Shown here one piece after another: positions 12,888-30,982 of a DNA stretch of 64,000 nt. The first letter of the stretch is position 1; the number at the start of each line of letters is the position of its first letter. The notes beneath the pieces are model-generated. The model was not told the origin of the DNA. It saw only the letters and a list, made by a program, of their open reading frames with translations, and searched no databases. Source of the stretch: Branchiostoma belcheri (lineage: Eukaryota; Chordata; Leptocardii; Amphioxiformes; Branchiostomatidae); contig NW_017804353.1 in the NCBI RefSeq assembly GCF_001625305.1, positions 4,130,685 through 4,194,684 of the forward strand, given 5' to 3'. Both the position numbers and the translations under genes were made by a program.

Positions 12888-14122
12888 CTACAAGTTTGTT
12901 TGTTCTTGTTATTACATGCTATATTTTCTCTGTTAGAAGCACACTTCATAGATAACATTTCCAATATCAGATTATACAGATTTAAATAAATTCAAAATCA
13001 TATAGACTAATAGAGTTTAAAGACATATCCTTACCTACCTCTCTTTTACCAGCACTTTACTTTGAAGAAATCCGAAGTGTGCCTCTTGTAGATAAAATAT
13101 GCTACTCACGCACTATGCTAGTACACCCATTACTAGTATATTGTGCTGCAAATCAAAGTTCGTAACTTGCTACACTGTTTTGTCCAGTGGGAGAAAAGTT
13201 TTGGTATGGTATTTTTCTCACATGTAATCCTATTCTATCCGTCCGTAGGCTTTTGTTTTTGAAAATGTGCCAGTAGCTGGGCTTACCGACATATGTTAAT
13301 GCCGGCGCCGTTAGTCTAAGGGTAATATGTAGATATGTCTAAATTGTATGATAATAAGACAATTCTAGTGTGTGTTGGTCCAGTTTTCCTTTTTCATGTT
13401 GCCTTTTCTTACCCATACATTGAAGCCTTTTGAAATTTGCCGAAAGAAAGCAAAGACTGGCCAATAGCAGGTACTAGCATTGTCTTCTTATCATACTGTT
13501 TTGCCCTTTGTGGGTTAGATGACAATTATAAATACAACTAACTTCTCATTTCTTACCAATGGCTAGTATTGCATTGTACATGTAATTTTTCTTAACATTT
13601 TGTTGTTGCATATATAGTAAATGTTCGATAGTAAAAAGTTAAAAAATAGAAATTGAGACAAAAGTAGAGGTAGAAAATGCCCAGTATATTCTTTACAGAT
13701 CTATAACATCATGTAAAGACAATGTGGTTTGGAGTGATCACAAAAGATAGCCACTTTGTAGGTTTACTGGTATTTTCTTAGACATAGTACTAATACCTGG
13801 TAGTGGAGTAGCACAAACAGTTTATTTTCCTATACACTCTATATTTTGATGCACAGACTTTGTTCACATGCTAGATTTCTATTAAACTACGATTGAGGAG
13901 AGGTATTCTCCAAAACGTTTTCTCAGACTCCTCTGTATTTGTAGCTGCGAGTTGTTTATTTATTTATGAAGATTTACCACATTTGTTGAAGGATTGACAT
14001 AGCAGGTGACTATCACCTCTTCAAAGATACATGTTACATGTTTGTTCTCTTTTACACAACCCATGACATCCAGGGTCTAAATTACATACTAGTGACAACA
14101 TGCAAAGATTTGATCCAGGTTT

Positions 14123-17100
14123 CTAGATGAGGGTCTGACATGTGTCCTGGACCTTGTCTTCCACGTCATCGTTTCCCTTCTTGAGTTTGAGGGTGGTAAG
14201 AACCGTGTCTATCATCTTCTTAGCAACTCTGGAATAGAAGAAAAGAACATGAAATACAATTAATGACCAATGAATGACAGGTTAAGTCTTTTATCAAGAT
14301 TGTGAGTACTATCTGGTAGTTAAGCTACCCTTGTCGAATGTAGATTGTTTTCTACAAAAGTATTAAAAAGATCTATCGGACAAAGGAACAAACCATGGCC
14401 ATGTAGCCTCTACCTGGCTTCTGGAAATGGCAGGAAACTGTTCTACATGTATATAGTGCGGGCCAACTCCCCTGGCATATCATCTGTCTACGTCGGTGAA
14501 GGTTAGACTTCCAGGCATAAGATACGCAAAAGAAAGCACGTGAAAGAAAGTGTCTCAAGCAACTGGGTCGATTAGACGTTTCGGGTAGCATCCACTACCT
14601 TTCTCCTGCAGTCTCTTAGCGTCACTGACGAAAGATAGTGGATGCTACCTGAAACGTCTGTCTATTAGGTCATTTTTTTATTCTTTCCGGCTGCCTCCTG
14701 AAGAGACTAATGACCATGTTGTACGGTTTTCTGACAGACTCACCCTTTCCCGAACTCCTCCCCGTCCTCCAGAGTTTGCGGCAGCTGCAGACCTTTAGTC
14801 TCGGGCAGCAGCATGCAGAGCAGCCCGGCTAGAACCGTCATGATGCTGAACAGCAGGTAGGGTGCAGGTCTCCAAAAGTCCGCTAGGAGCCACAGGAAGG
14901 GCGAGATGGTGGCGCCGAAGCGAGCAGCCATGGAGGAGGAACCCATGCCGGTGTTCCTGACAACGGTAGGGAAGAGCTCTATGGAGTAGATCATGATGCC
15001 CTGAAACCCGCCAGTGATGCACAGCTTAGACAACATCGCCACAGCCACACGACTAGGGCCTGGGGAAAACAAAGGGCACGATGTTCTATTACCGGTTAAT
15101 CAGTTGTAAAAGAAGCGAATATTTTGTCGTCAGGAACGGTCGTCGAAAAAGAACCAATCCATCAGAAAAGTCCTCAAATGGAAAACAAAGTCATGTCAGG
15201 TGATTTTTCCGTTACGTTGAATACTCGCTTTTCTGTAATTCCGTTTTAGTACTGCTGAGAAGAGTACGTTATTATTGGTTACTAGTATGCTGTGAAAACT
15301 TCTCCTTTCTACAGGGCAAGACTGGGAAGGAGCTTGACCCCTGACCTGGTGGGAGGACAGTGACGATGATGAGTCCCAGGCCGGTCAGGAACAGGTAGGT
15401 GAACACCGGGATCTTCCGTCCGAATCTGCGGGTACAAATGTGAAGCCCATAAGGACGAGAAATGTATTTTTGAACAGGTCAAGATCTAGAAGTTGTTGTT
15501 GTTGTTTTCTATCGTGGAGACTAAAATATCTGTCTACCTGCCGGTAAGTAACTATTGATGGTGCTTTGGCAGTTCTACGTATCTGAAAGACTTTCTACGT
15601 GCCCATTTTCGGGCTAACTTACATCATATTCTTATGGAAGGGCGTTAAATGGCATGTTCAGCTCCAAGGACAGCTACCACTCTGTAGGAGGCTCCCAAAT
15701 ACTGCCCCTACCGGTGTTGCTCAGTACTGCAGTCCTGATATCAACCATTTCCCTGTTGACGTTTGGTGATATCTACGCAAGCCCTTACGATGCTTCAATA
15801 CTGTATTTCAGGAAACTACCTTTGATGTGGGCTTGTTGGCTTGTACATCTGTCTAACTGACTGGGTCTGATTGAAAACATCATCTACCGCGCAAGGCTAT
15901 TCCTTAGCGTACAAGTATACCCGCTGATACTATCTCCCCCTCTGTATGTTTGCTTGTGTCCGTAGATACTTGAATGCGGCAGAAAGGCGGTTATCACAGA
16001 TAGGAAGGACGTGATGACCACAAATGGCCAGACACAGGAAATTAAGTCCCAGAAGCTGCTGACCGGGTGCCAGCCGGAAAGTGCACAGAGAGTTAGAAAG
16101 AGACATTCACAATGATGAATAAAACAAGAAATTCACAAAAGATCTAAATACTTCACGGGGGTATAAACTCTCTGATGTCTATTTTGTTACACATATGGTT
16201 GTAGCCTGGAGCCTAGCCATGTTAGCTTTTGTCTGCTCGCCAAGAGGCATGGGAGCGGATCTTGGGAAGCGGACCAAAGCTATGAAGGCTGGGCTCCAGG
16301 CTGATATAGTTTTAACCCACTCGCCTCTCCTGCAGGTACAGCAGGGACACGTAAGCAGGAAACTCCATGAGGGAGGAGATGAGGAAGTTCAAGTAGATGT
16401 TTCCGCTCAGGTCCGTGATGTTCAGGGAGAAGCCGTAGAACACCAGACTGCACGTGAACCTGGCAAGTGGTAAAGAATAAGATTTTTTAAATATTATCCA
16501 TATTTATGACAAATCCACACCAATTCCATCTTTATTCATTGCTATTTCAAGGAATTCAGATCAACTAATCAGCTTTTAATAGGTATGATTCTGACAAATA
16601 CTGGGATAAGCATTGTTGGTAATACTAGTACATATAGTAGATAATGCCGATTTTAGTACTTGCTAGCCTCGCTAGTACCCTTATCTCTAACACTGTACTT
16701 TCAAATTTTCATCTACTAACTTTCTATCGTTTCGAGTCTTACTAAATCTGCGGCTTCTTTCTATCCTATTCCAAGTTGACAGATTTGTTAGGTAACAACA
16801 TCACGTGATCCCTACCAGACGTAGAAACACTTGAGCGACCTCGTCCTCATGTTGGGCGTGCGCAGTAGGTCCACGATACTGTACTTCCGAGATGATTCTT
16901 CCTTTTGACACATAACACATTTTGTCAGTACAGAATCCCAGAATCTAAAAAAAACTAGAAAGGTAACATTTGAAAACCAAATGAATAATGCATATGCTTA
17001 CCTTCAAATATGGTCTGCTCTGGTAAATCTTACTCAAACACATTCATATATATGGTGACAGGATCCCTCCTGTGATGTAACCCAACACTAATTACCTTGA

Positions 17101-20100
17101 TGACAGACATCTGGTTCAAGTCATTGACATTATTTGTTTGGAGAAGAAGAGGAAGAAGAAACAGAGCAAAAATGAAGAAGGCCTCTATCTTTATTCCTGA
17201 TATTATCTGATACTATCTATAGTTTCAAATCATCAATGAAATACAAAATGTCCCCTTTACCTTGATAGACTCTGGATCTTCGGACGAAAATGCTTCATCC
17301 GGGACATTGACCTTGTTCACCCTCGCCATGCGCAGTGTGACCTCCTTCGCCTTCTCTTGATCACGTGACATCAGCCATCGAGGACTTTCAGGGCACCACC
17401 TAGGCATATAGCACGAAATCGTAACATGCCATGTCAGAAATGCAGTCAATGCAAATATACACCACCTAGACTGTTGAAATAGAAATGCTTTTAATAATAA
17501 ATTTGAAATTAACTGATCTTTTTATCTCTTTCACATACGAGAATGTAAAATGTAAAGCCCCCAAGCCCCATGTCCATGCCCTATGTTATTCTAAGTTTCG
17601 ACAAGAAAAAACATAAATGGCCAATGTTGCTTTACTATGTCATATGTATTCAATTTTCATCGTATCACTATGATTTTCAGTGAGCCTATGACAGAACAGC
17701 ACGCCAACGAGGGTACTAGTATATGAAACTTACGTCACAAGACTACTGAATTTTGTCACGATACATCCACGACTGTCGCAAACCGGTCGTGTGACGTACG
17801 TGACGGGGAACTCACCAGAAGTAGGGAATGTAGAGCAGGTTCGGCAGTGAGATGGCGAGCTGCAGCATGCGCCAGTCGCGGATCCCGTACGCGATCCCCG
17901 CGAAAATGATCTCTCCCACCGCGAAGAACATCGGGCGGAACACGCCCACCTTCACCCGCTCACTGGGGCCCACAAACTCCGCAACTAGAGATCAAAGCAT
18001 TCATGAATTACTTATGATAGTCAACTCCGGGGCAAATAATGACCCTCCTTGTATCTAGCTACAACCTCCTTCTCAGACTTGTGAGGCGGCGGCGGCGTTA
18101 TTTTTGGGAGGGGAACGTTCGAATACGAGAGGGCTACGAAGAGGGATTTTTGCCTTAGCCTGAGTGTCAGCCTTTTTAGCTTTCGTTCGCTCCCCACGAT
18201 CCGCTACTGGCCACTCAGGATAGTTTTGCCTAACTCCCTCCGCGGCAATACTCCCTCTTCGTAGCCCGTGTAAAAATAACGGCGCCGCCGCTCAAGTCTG
18301 CAAAAGAGGGCTATATGTAACCTACATTCTTCTTATTCGTTTCCTACAAATAAAAGATATGCTGTGTTCATATGTTGTGTTTTGCGATCTGAACGTTAAA
18401 GCCTTTCTTTGTATGAAAGACAATGGATTCACCCATAACGCAGGACACGATGATGACTCCTGACGTGGCGGCGCCGACGAAGAAGCGGAAGATGACGAAG
18501 AGAACCAGGTTGGGAGAGAAGGCGGCGGCCACTCCGAACACACACTGGATCACCAGGCTTAGGAGGTACGACGGGCGCCGGCCCAACCTGAGGGACAGCC
18601 AAAGCACAGGTTGGTGACTCCGTACTTTGATACATGTATGTAATAGTATGTACAACCTCTTTTCCCTATATAAAGATAGAGCTCGGTGTCTTTTCCTTGT
18701 GCAGACCCCATTCGTAGTATACGAGTTGCAGAAAAAGCACGGAATAGCATAGAATGGATGTTCATACAGTTGAACCCAGATCCAATAGTACTCGGATCCA
18801 CTCCAGTGGCGTCGGCAAAAAAAAAAACGATGTGCTCTTGCCCACTTCTCGGAGCTGCTGTTTTGTGCATTTTTGTGCCATTTTCTGTGCATCACTCTGG
18901 TGTGTAATTTTCTCTGTTCATCGATGTTGCACTAAACAATATCAAGATCAGAAGAGCTTTTTGTCCCACCGTACCTGTCCGCCAAGTCTCCGAACACCAC
19001 AGCCCCCACCATCACCCCCACCATGTACAGGGCTGTGGTCAGCCGCTTCAGCCAGCTGGCAGAGCACACGATGTCCCACTGGAAAAGGAGGAGTGCACCA
19101 TGTTTTTATTTGAACTTCATGTAAAATAAGATGAGTAGGCAGTCGGTTAGTTTATTGTTTTTTCCTAAGAGTACTTCATTATGTTCATGACCAAGAATGT
19201 AGATACTGAACTCCCCCTTATACTAAGAAAACGATATCCGTCCTTCCTACATCGTTCTGTAACGCGTCATGCAATTTAAGTACAGTCCAGTTTCCTTACA
19301 CACAATGTATCTAAATAAAACCTTCATGATGTTATATAAGTAGTTCCTTACAAGGCACGCCCTCAGCTGATCTGTCACCCAGTGATTCTTGCTACGTGCC
19401 AAGAATTTGTCAAGGTCATGCTTTGAACTCTTAACCTAAAATTACTTTAAAGATGGGTATGACTTCTATCTGTGAATATAGTAAATGTGAAGAGACTAGA
19501 GCGCCAAACTTTAAAATGTTTGTACTTCTAGTGGCTGTACATTAAGAAGCTAATGAGCAGCTATGATCCTATATACCTCCGTGACGATAGTAGAAGTGAA
19601 GGTTTCACAGTCGTACTCCCAGCCCCGGTCACAGCTGAGGGTCCCGCCGGCTGACAGACTCTCGGGGGAGTGTGTCTGCCAGAACTCCGCGGAACTCACG
19701 TTATATTCCTGTTCTGTAAGGTTATACCTGGTGGTAGGAAATGAAAGAAAACAGTCCATACATTAACTATGATAGTTGTGATGTAATGTTGTTTTTGTGA
19801 TTGCCTGGTAGAGAATAAAATAAAACAACCCATCGTATATGTACATTATTCTGCGTTTTACAGTACTGTTTGTTGTCAAAATGGTATACACACGCCCTAC
19901 AAGAGAACATGTACCAAGAGAGTACCGTATTGTATGTAACATACAGCGATTGTCTCCCCTTACATTAACTATGATAGTAGTGATGTGATGTTGTCTTTGT
20001 GTTTAACGTGCCTGACTCATTGTGTAGTACACTGTTTACCCCCAGATTGTATTTCGGTCCACTAATTCCAAAACACCTGAGTGGGAAAACTAGTGTAAAC

Positions 20101-21168
20101 ATGGTAAATATGTACACTATGTTGAACTCTGAGTAACCTACTAGATCCTATAGTTACGGAATGGGTGGATACATGTATGTTTTCGTCCGGTACCGGTACT
20201 CTATACAGAACTGACTCCATGAAGCTGACTAGATTATGATCAGTGACCTTGAACGGCCTTTAGGTCAGACTTCAAGAACGGTTGTTTTGGATGAAGTCAG
20301 CAGTTTCGTCAATATCTGAAGTTTATATAGACAAACGTGGCTTTTTATTGTTCACGTCTGTCAGTTGCTTAAGTCCCAAAACCTTTTAATGACCCTGACC
20401 CACAGAAACATGTACCGCTACAAGACTGAATCGCGAGGCAGAAAAATGTTTGCATTCCGAGTGACCCTTACAACGTCTTGCAATGCAGGTCATGTCGGGG
20501 TCAAACATGGGCCAGTGACCCTGGGCTTGATACAGCACAGACTTGGCCTTGACTTCAGTTCAATTTAACGTAAACAACCGTGTTATGTTTCAAGCACGAT
20601 TGGCCAAGAATACGGTAGATGTTGCGATACATACACCCCTGCCTATTCTTGGCCTTGGGACTGAAGACAGATCAGGCGTACTATACCTGATATGAGCTCT
20701 ATTAAAAATTGAAATGTAATGGACAGATTCAAAGACGGAAATACGGAATCTAGTATCTACATTGAGGTTCAACGAATTACATGTAGACAATAGATTCCAT
20801 ACTATCATAACTCATTTCGGTTAACTGTCTGAACTTCATATGGCTGTTAATTGATAATTTTAAAGGCAAAGTTTGATACTTTGTCTTATTAATTCTGACC
20901 TTAAGCACTGTGAATATTGCCGACTCTCGTTCTTCTCTTGGGTCCAGGGTAAGCTCATGTCCAGGGCCCGTGGAAGCGGCTGGCAGTCCCGGCTGGTGAC
21001 GAGCCCGGGCACCGAGCAGTGGTGGGCGGGCACGGCGGCCAGGAACACCGAGGCGACCTGGTGGAAACCCACGGGGATCTCCGCGAAGCACATCAGGAAG
21101 AGAACCCATCCCTGGTACAGACCGAACTCACCAAGGTACTTGGTCAAAATCTCGTCGAAAGGTAACAT
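14123..21168 (-). CDS. SLC22-family organic ion transporter, gene 1
   Basis: Major-facilitator transporter of the organic cation/anion/carnitine (SLC22) family, plasma membrane, about 12 membrane segments. Exons in transcript order: 21168-20900, 19727-19577, 19078-18975, 18587-18433, 17984-17816, 17399-17261, 16901-16816, 16459-16325, 15425-15346, 15059-14744, 14228-14123; about 569 residues. Family marks: MLPFDEIL start, cysteine-containing extracellular loop in exons 1-2, MFS motif A as GDLADRLGRRP (residues 170-180), CPESPRWL (284-291), ELFPTV, and LPETKG near the C-terminus. The acceptor of the seventh exon is uncertain: the one that keeps frame (16901) has a poor pyrimidine tract, and a better-looking one at 16951 does not. 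The eighth exon ends at a GC donor (gcgagt). The 316-bp tenth exon equals exons 10+11 of both paralogs. Substrate cannot be read from sequence. Confidence 0.88.
14574..14659. repeat. 30-bp stem inverted repeat in the last intron of transporter gene 1
   Basis: AGACGTTTCGGGTAGCATCC starts the left arm (14574-14603). The right arm (14630-14659) is its near-perfect reverse complement, separated by a 26-bp loop. It looks like a small foldback element. Just upstream, GAAGGTTAGACTTCCAGG resembles GGTTAGACATCCAGGTAA near 51560 in the last intron of transporter gene 3. Confidence 0.7.
16202..16303. mobile_element. Foldback element, family F (copy in intron 8 of transporter 1)
   Basis: The arms start GTAGCCTGGAGCC and end GGCTCCAGGCTG, with an inner AGCTTTTGTCTGC / GCGGACCAAAGCT stem. 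Flanking ATATGGTT and ATATAGTT look like an 8-bp target duplication with one mismatch. Related copies occur near 18156, 27611, 29829, 39212, 44766 and 55191. Confidence 0.65.
18074..18300. mobile_element. MITE with about 45-bp terminal inverted repeats, carrying a nested foldback
   Basis: The left end CAGACTTGTGAGGCGGCGGC mirrors the right end GCCGCCGCTCAAGTCTG. The inverted homology continues inward through GTTATTTTT and CTACGAAGAGGGA. In the middle (18156-18221) sits a family-F foldback (TAGCCTGAGTGTCAGCC, AGCTTTCGTTCGCTCC). It lies in the intron between the fourth and fifth exons of transporter gene 1. No clear target duplication was seen. Confidence 0.65.
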
Positions 21169-21556
21169 GGTGCACTTGCGTATGTAACTAACTCTGGGTC
21201 TTACGGACGTCTTAAGCACTAGTACTTGTGTGTGCCTCCAAGACGGGCGTCTCGTAAATCGTCTTATTTGGCTTGGTGCCAACAAGAATTTCTTGGCCTT
21301 CTTTAAAGCATTCGCTGGTTGCCACCATTCGCTTCTCAAGACCTCACTTTTTAGATTTTTTTCTAGATCTAGATTTTACACTTAGAGACGCATCCACGTT
21401 CTGACAGCCACCAGTTGGTGAGACTCACAGAACCATTTGACTATCATATCAAAAGTTCTGCTTATTTTTTCGTTAAATTTTGACGAAAACCGTGGGACGC
21501 CAACATGCAGTCCTCGGTACAGCCGCCGGGTGGCATCATCGTCACTCACAAGTTTG

Positions 21557-21829
21557 TAGGCAGTCACTGTGTTCATGATTCGTGAATTTTCAAGTTTTAA
21601 TCTATAACTGTTTAAACTCACGTTCTGCTGTAGTTTGAAAACGTGATTTTGTGCATGTGACACATGGACCTTGAACCCCGGGCTTGCGCAGTCCAAAGGC
21701 GGTCAGTTAATAAGTCAAGCCGGTCAGTTAATAAGTAGCATGTGAATCAAGATGGTCTCTTCATTACATACGTACAAAATATGTACAAAGTGTTACATGT
21801 AAGGGTTATCGAGATCCTACCAACATGCT
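21557..21829. repeat. Left arm of the divergent-promoter inverted repeat
   Basis: This 273-bp arm is the reverse complement of 22138-22410 with few mismatches. It contains a tandem GGTCAGTTAATAAGT pair and the blocks GTGACACATGGACCTTGAAC and TCAAGATGGTCTCTTCATTA. Its outer edge is 388 bp upstream of the start codon of transporter gene 1. Its inner end encodes part of the adjoining retroelement frame. Confidence 0.9.
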
Positions 21830-22017
21830 GTGTTGATTATGAAAAATTTTTCGAGAGAGGCATAAAAGAGGCCATATACATCAGGGCACTTCAACCATCG
21901 CTCAACCGGGACGGGGGGCGATATCGACTTCAGACAACCTTTGACCCTTTGTTGACGTCACACGTGGGAAAAATCACGTGTCCACAGCATTTGGGTCAGA
22001 TAGCTCAGGAAGACTGA
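21780..22017 (+). mobile_element. Penelope-like element fragment (C-terminal GIY-YIG region)
   Basis: The + strand frame ending at 22017 reads ERGIKEAIYIRALQPSLNRD and then GGRYRL. This matches the conserved C-terminal region of the GIY-YIG endonuclease domain typical of Penelope-like retroelements. The reverse transcriptase part is absent, so only the 3' end of an element remains. Just past the stop is a perfect small hairpin, GACTGA-GTGAT-TCAGTC. The fragment fills most of the spacer of the large inverted repeat between the two head-to-head transporter genes. It is a dead fragment by length. Confidence 0.75.
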
Positions 22018-22137
22018 GTGATTCAGTCGAAAATTTCTGGTGAGTCAAATTTTGAGTTGGAGAAAAGTTTTTCATAATGTAATTTACCAACTCAGATGAA
22101 CTTTCATGCTGATGCTGTGTTGATGATTGTCACATGA

Positions 22138-22410
22138 AGCATGTTGGTAGGATCTCCATAACCGTTAACACTTTGTACATATTTTGTACGTAAGTAATGA
22201 AGAGACCATCTTGATTCACATGCTACTTATTAACTGACCGGCTTGACTTATTAACTGACCGCCTTTGGACTGTGCAAGCTCGGGGTTCAAGGTCCATGTG
22301 TCACATGCACAAAATCACGTTTTCAAACTACAGCAGAACGTGAGTTTAAACAGTTAAATATAGATTAAAACTTGAAAATTCACGAATCATGTGACACAGT
22401 GACTGCCTAC
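22138..22410. repeat. Right arm of the divergent-promoter inverted repeat
   Basis: Reverse-complement partner of 21557-21829. Its outer end lies only 76 bp before the start codon of transporter gene 2, so at least part of the 5' UTR or core promoter of that gene must lie in or beside the arm. Homology between the arms stops sharply at CACAGTGACTGCCTAC on the outer side and at AGCATGTTGGTAGGATC on the inner side. Confidence 0.9.
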
Positions 22411-22486
22411 TGTGTTTGACAGTTCTTCTATGAAGTAGTTCCTTCTTCTCCATACATCAGCAGATTTGACAACTTACGGTGCCGCG

Positions 22487-28468
<5,982 letters not shown>

Positions 28469-29828
28469 TGTTGGTCTGTAGAAAGCGTCACCGTGCTCAT
28501 GTTAACATAGGCATCACTTGTAAACGGTAGTAAACTTAAATAGTTCTAGAAGTACAATGCAAATGTTAATCTTAAAAGGCACGAGAAGATAATAATAAGA
28601 CGACATTTGTACCAGTATATTGGTTTTTGCTGTATTGCTGCTCAACCCCTTGTTGAATTCAGAACAAATGGAATAGTACAATTTAAAAAAATTATTAATG
28701 GTAAACGTTTACCAACAATTGTTACCGAATGTGACAGACCATTTTACGTTCTCTGTTAGTTGTTTCGGCTGCTTGTTTCGTCCGAGCATCGTTACTTCGT
28801 CCGATCATTGTTAATTTGTCTGTAAAGCTTCCCAGTGCATGTATATGTCCGTACTGTTTGGGATTACTCTATCTAAAATTGCTAACGTGATCATCCCGTA
28901 ACCGTTCAATGCTGCTCTACTTAAAGACGAGCCATCGTTTGGGATTCTCTATGAGAATCTTGTTGATGTCTTCTTCAGATATCCCTCTGTTTCTCATCTT
29001 GGGTACGACATTCAGTAGGATGTGGGAGTAGCCGTGGCCGCCGTAGTGCATCTAGAAACAAGAAACAATCTTCGCTAGTAATAGTAATATAACATCCTTT
29101 GTTGCTACCGTGTACGGAGGTTTTGTTTATTGTTAAAATGAACTCCATTAGTGACAGTACATGTATGTACGTGACTTCACTACATGTTTTCAATGTGTTT
29201 GTCTGCCTGTTTGCTTGTTTGTCCACAGTCCACAGTAGAGTAACAAGGAGTGGGGAGGGAATTGTGTAACCGCAGACCGACAGGAAGGTTAAATGGGAGG
29301 TCAAAATGGTCTCCCCCAGCAAAATAGGCTCCCCACAGGCTGGAGGGAGACCCTTTTGGGGAAACCGCAATTGAATATATATTAGTGAAAAATTCACAAT
29401 ATTTGCTAAAACAAAGGTATTCACAACAACTGTAGATGCCTTACGGAGATATGTGAGGTCTTCGATTTCCTCTTTTAATTGTCTTCCTGATTGTATATTA
29501 ATATTTCTGAACAATGTACGGGAAACGAAGAAAAGTCTGACACTTATTAAAAGGCTGGAAAACCCACCAGCCTGTGTTTGGTATCCACGTCGTGAGAGAT
29601 GACGACTCTGTCAGCGTGCCCCTCCTCCAGCACCTGTCGTATCATGCGGATCCGCATGGCGTCGTTCGGCATGTCTATGTCCTGCCACTGGGTGTGGGAA
29701 ACCTCCAGGCCGAAGAAGTCCCACTCCAGGTAGCAGCCCAGAGAGGCGAACTCGAGAACGTCCTCCGGCTCGAAAAACGTACCTGTGATTTGGATTTGGG
29801 GCAATTAGACTTATTAACAGAAAGCATT

Positions 29829-29888
29829 GCCTGGAGTCCAGCTTTGTTAGCTTTGGTCCGCTAAATCTAACGAGGCTGGACTCCGAGC
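29829..29888. mobile_element. Foldback element, family F, in PTER copy A intron 5
   Basis: GCCTGGAGTCCAGC is mirrored by GCTGGACTCCGAGC around TTAGCTTTGGTCCGC. Equivalent copies sit at the same intronic position in PTER copies C (39212-39272) and D (44766-44825). Copy B has diverged or lost sequence there, so the insertion predates the array. Confidence 0.7.
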
Positions 29889-30982
29889 ATTGGCAGAAAG
29901 CAGGCACATGAGGCATCCACACAACACCATTCTATTAAGCAGAGATTGGTTGGGAAGATTGCGACCTTCCTCTGACTGGCCCATCCGACCGGCAGAAAAC
30001 GGGGCTCGTCAGATGACAAAAGTTCATGGTATTTCCATCTAAACTCTGACGGGAGAGTAGACCAATTAATTCAGCTGTTCTTTTTTTTTGGTGAAGTGCC
30101 TTCTACTGTGGACAGTGTTATGTACTATGGATAGTAGAATGCATGAACTTACTGTCAATGTGTGACATCACTGTTGCGCTGATGTCACCACCAGCTTCCT
30201 GCAGTATCCGGACGATCTCACAGGGGGGCGTCTTTGTGCCCTCCAGGGTGAATGATGACAGGACAACCTGTCTCACTCTGTGCCGCAGCCGTGGCCTGCA
30301 GAACTTTCCTTTCATTGTCTAAACAATAACAAAAACATGAAATAGATACGAAACTTTTTTCGGGGAAGGCTTAACACTTACCTCTGTTACACGTAGGATA
30401 TGTTTTGTTTGTTTGTTTGTTTGTTTGTTTGTTTGTTTACTACTTTACTTAACAACAAATATACACAAGAAATTATGAACGCATTTTATACCTTGGTTAT
30501 GTCGGGCAGTTTTAGCCTAAGATGGAGACGGTTGTGTATAGGTTCATCTTTGTGGCCTCAAAAAATCATAATTGTTCCTAGAGGTTTGCGGAACCATTCC
30601 AAACGGTGTCCCATAACAGCATGCATATCGCAGTAAAATATCGATATAAATATAGTATAATGCAATAAAGTTTCTTACCGGTGAGCGGCCAAGAACAGCC
30701 GATCTCCCCGATCACCCCACACCTGACGTCAGTCCCATCGGCCCCCTGGGTGATGTCGCGGACCAGGGTAGACACCAGTTGCTCCTGTGTAAGGCTGTCC
30801 ATGTTGGAGGGGTGGGTGTTCGCCGTGTAGTAACCTACAAATGAACATTGTAGTACAGCTATATGATATTTTTGCACCCCAATGTGCTCTTGGATATTTT
30901 TGCACCCCAATGTGCTCTTGATTACCTTTGTAACATTCTTACCTTCGCAAAGGTTATGCTTTCACCAGCTGGCTTTCATTGG

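Larger units (their letters stand above)
11051..14122. other. 3' UTR of SWT1 and convergent intergenic spacer
   Basis: AT-rich DNA between two convergent genes, with no coding exon supported. A candidate polyadenylation signal AATAAA lies at 11866-11871. A roughly 450-base pyrimidine-rich stretch (12395-12840) and a short perfect hairpin (12845-12887) are listed separately. Open frames of 60-106 codons here are driven by base composition. Confidence 0.6.

Noticed and set aside
12545..12989. Overlapping hydrophobic small proteins
   Set aside because: Overlapping frames in a pyrimidine-rich stretch give Leu/Phe/Ser-rich peptides by composition; no splice or codon support.
21742..22017. Intact host gene between the two transporters
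   Set aside because: The frame is a fragment of the Penelope-type GIY-YIG region and starts inside the inverted-repeat arm; no catalytic or reverse-transcriptase part is present.
29574..29864. Plus-strand 96-codon frame repeated at 34285, 38958 and 44511
   Set aside because: It is the antisense shadow of PTER exon 6, repeated because the exon itself is repeated.
30118..30315. Separate small protein [10 protein letters not shown]... in PTER copies A and C
   Set aside because: It is the out-of-frame reading of exon 5, made open only by the indels in those copies. The ATG lies inside the exon.
30400..30438. CRISPR-like or other regular array (TTTG repeats)
   Set aside because: Plain four-base microsatellites with no spacers; the same applies to the repeats at 23473, 35049 and 45268.
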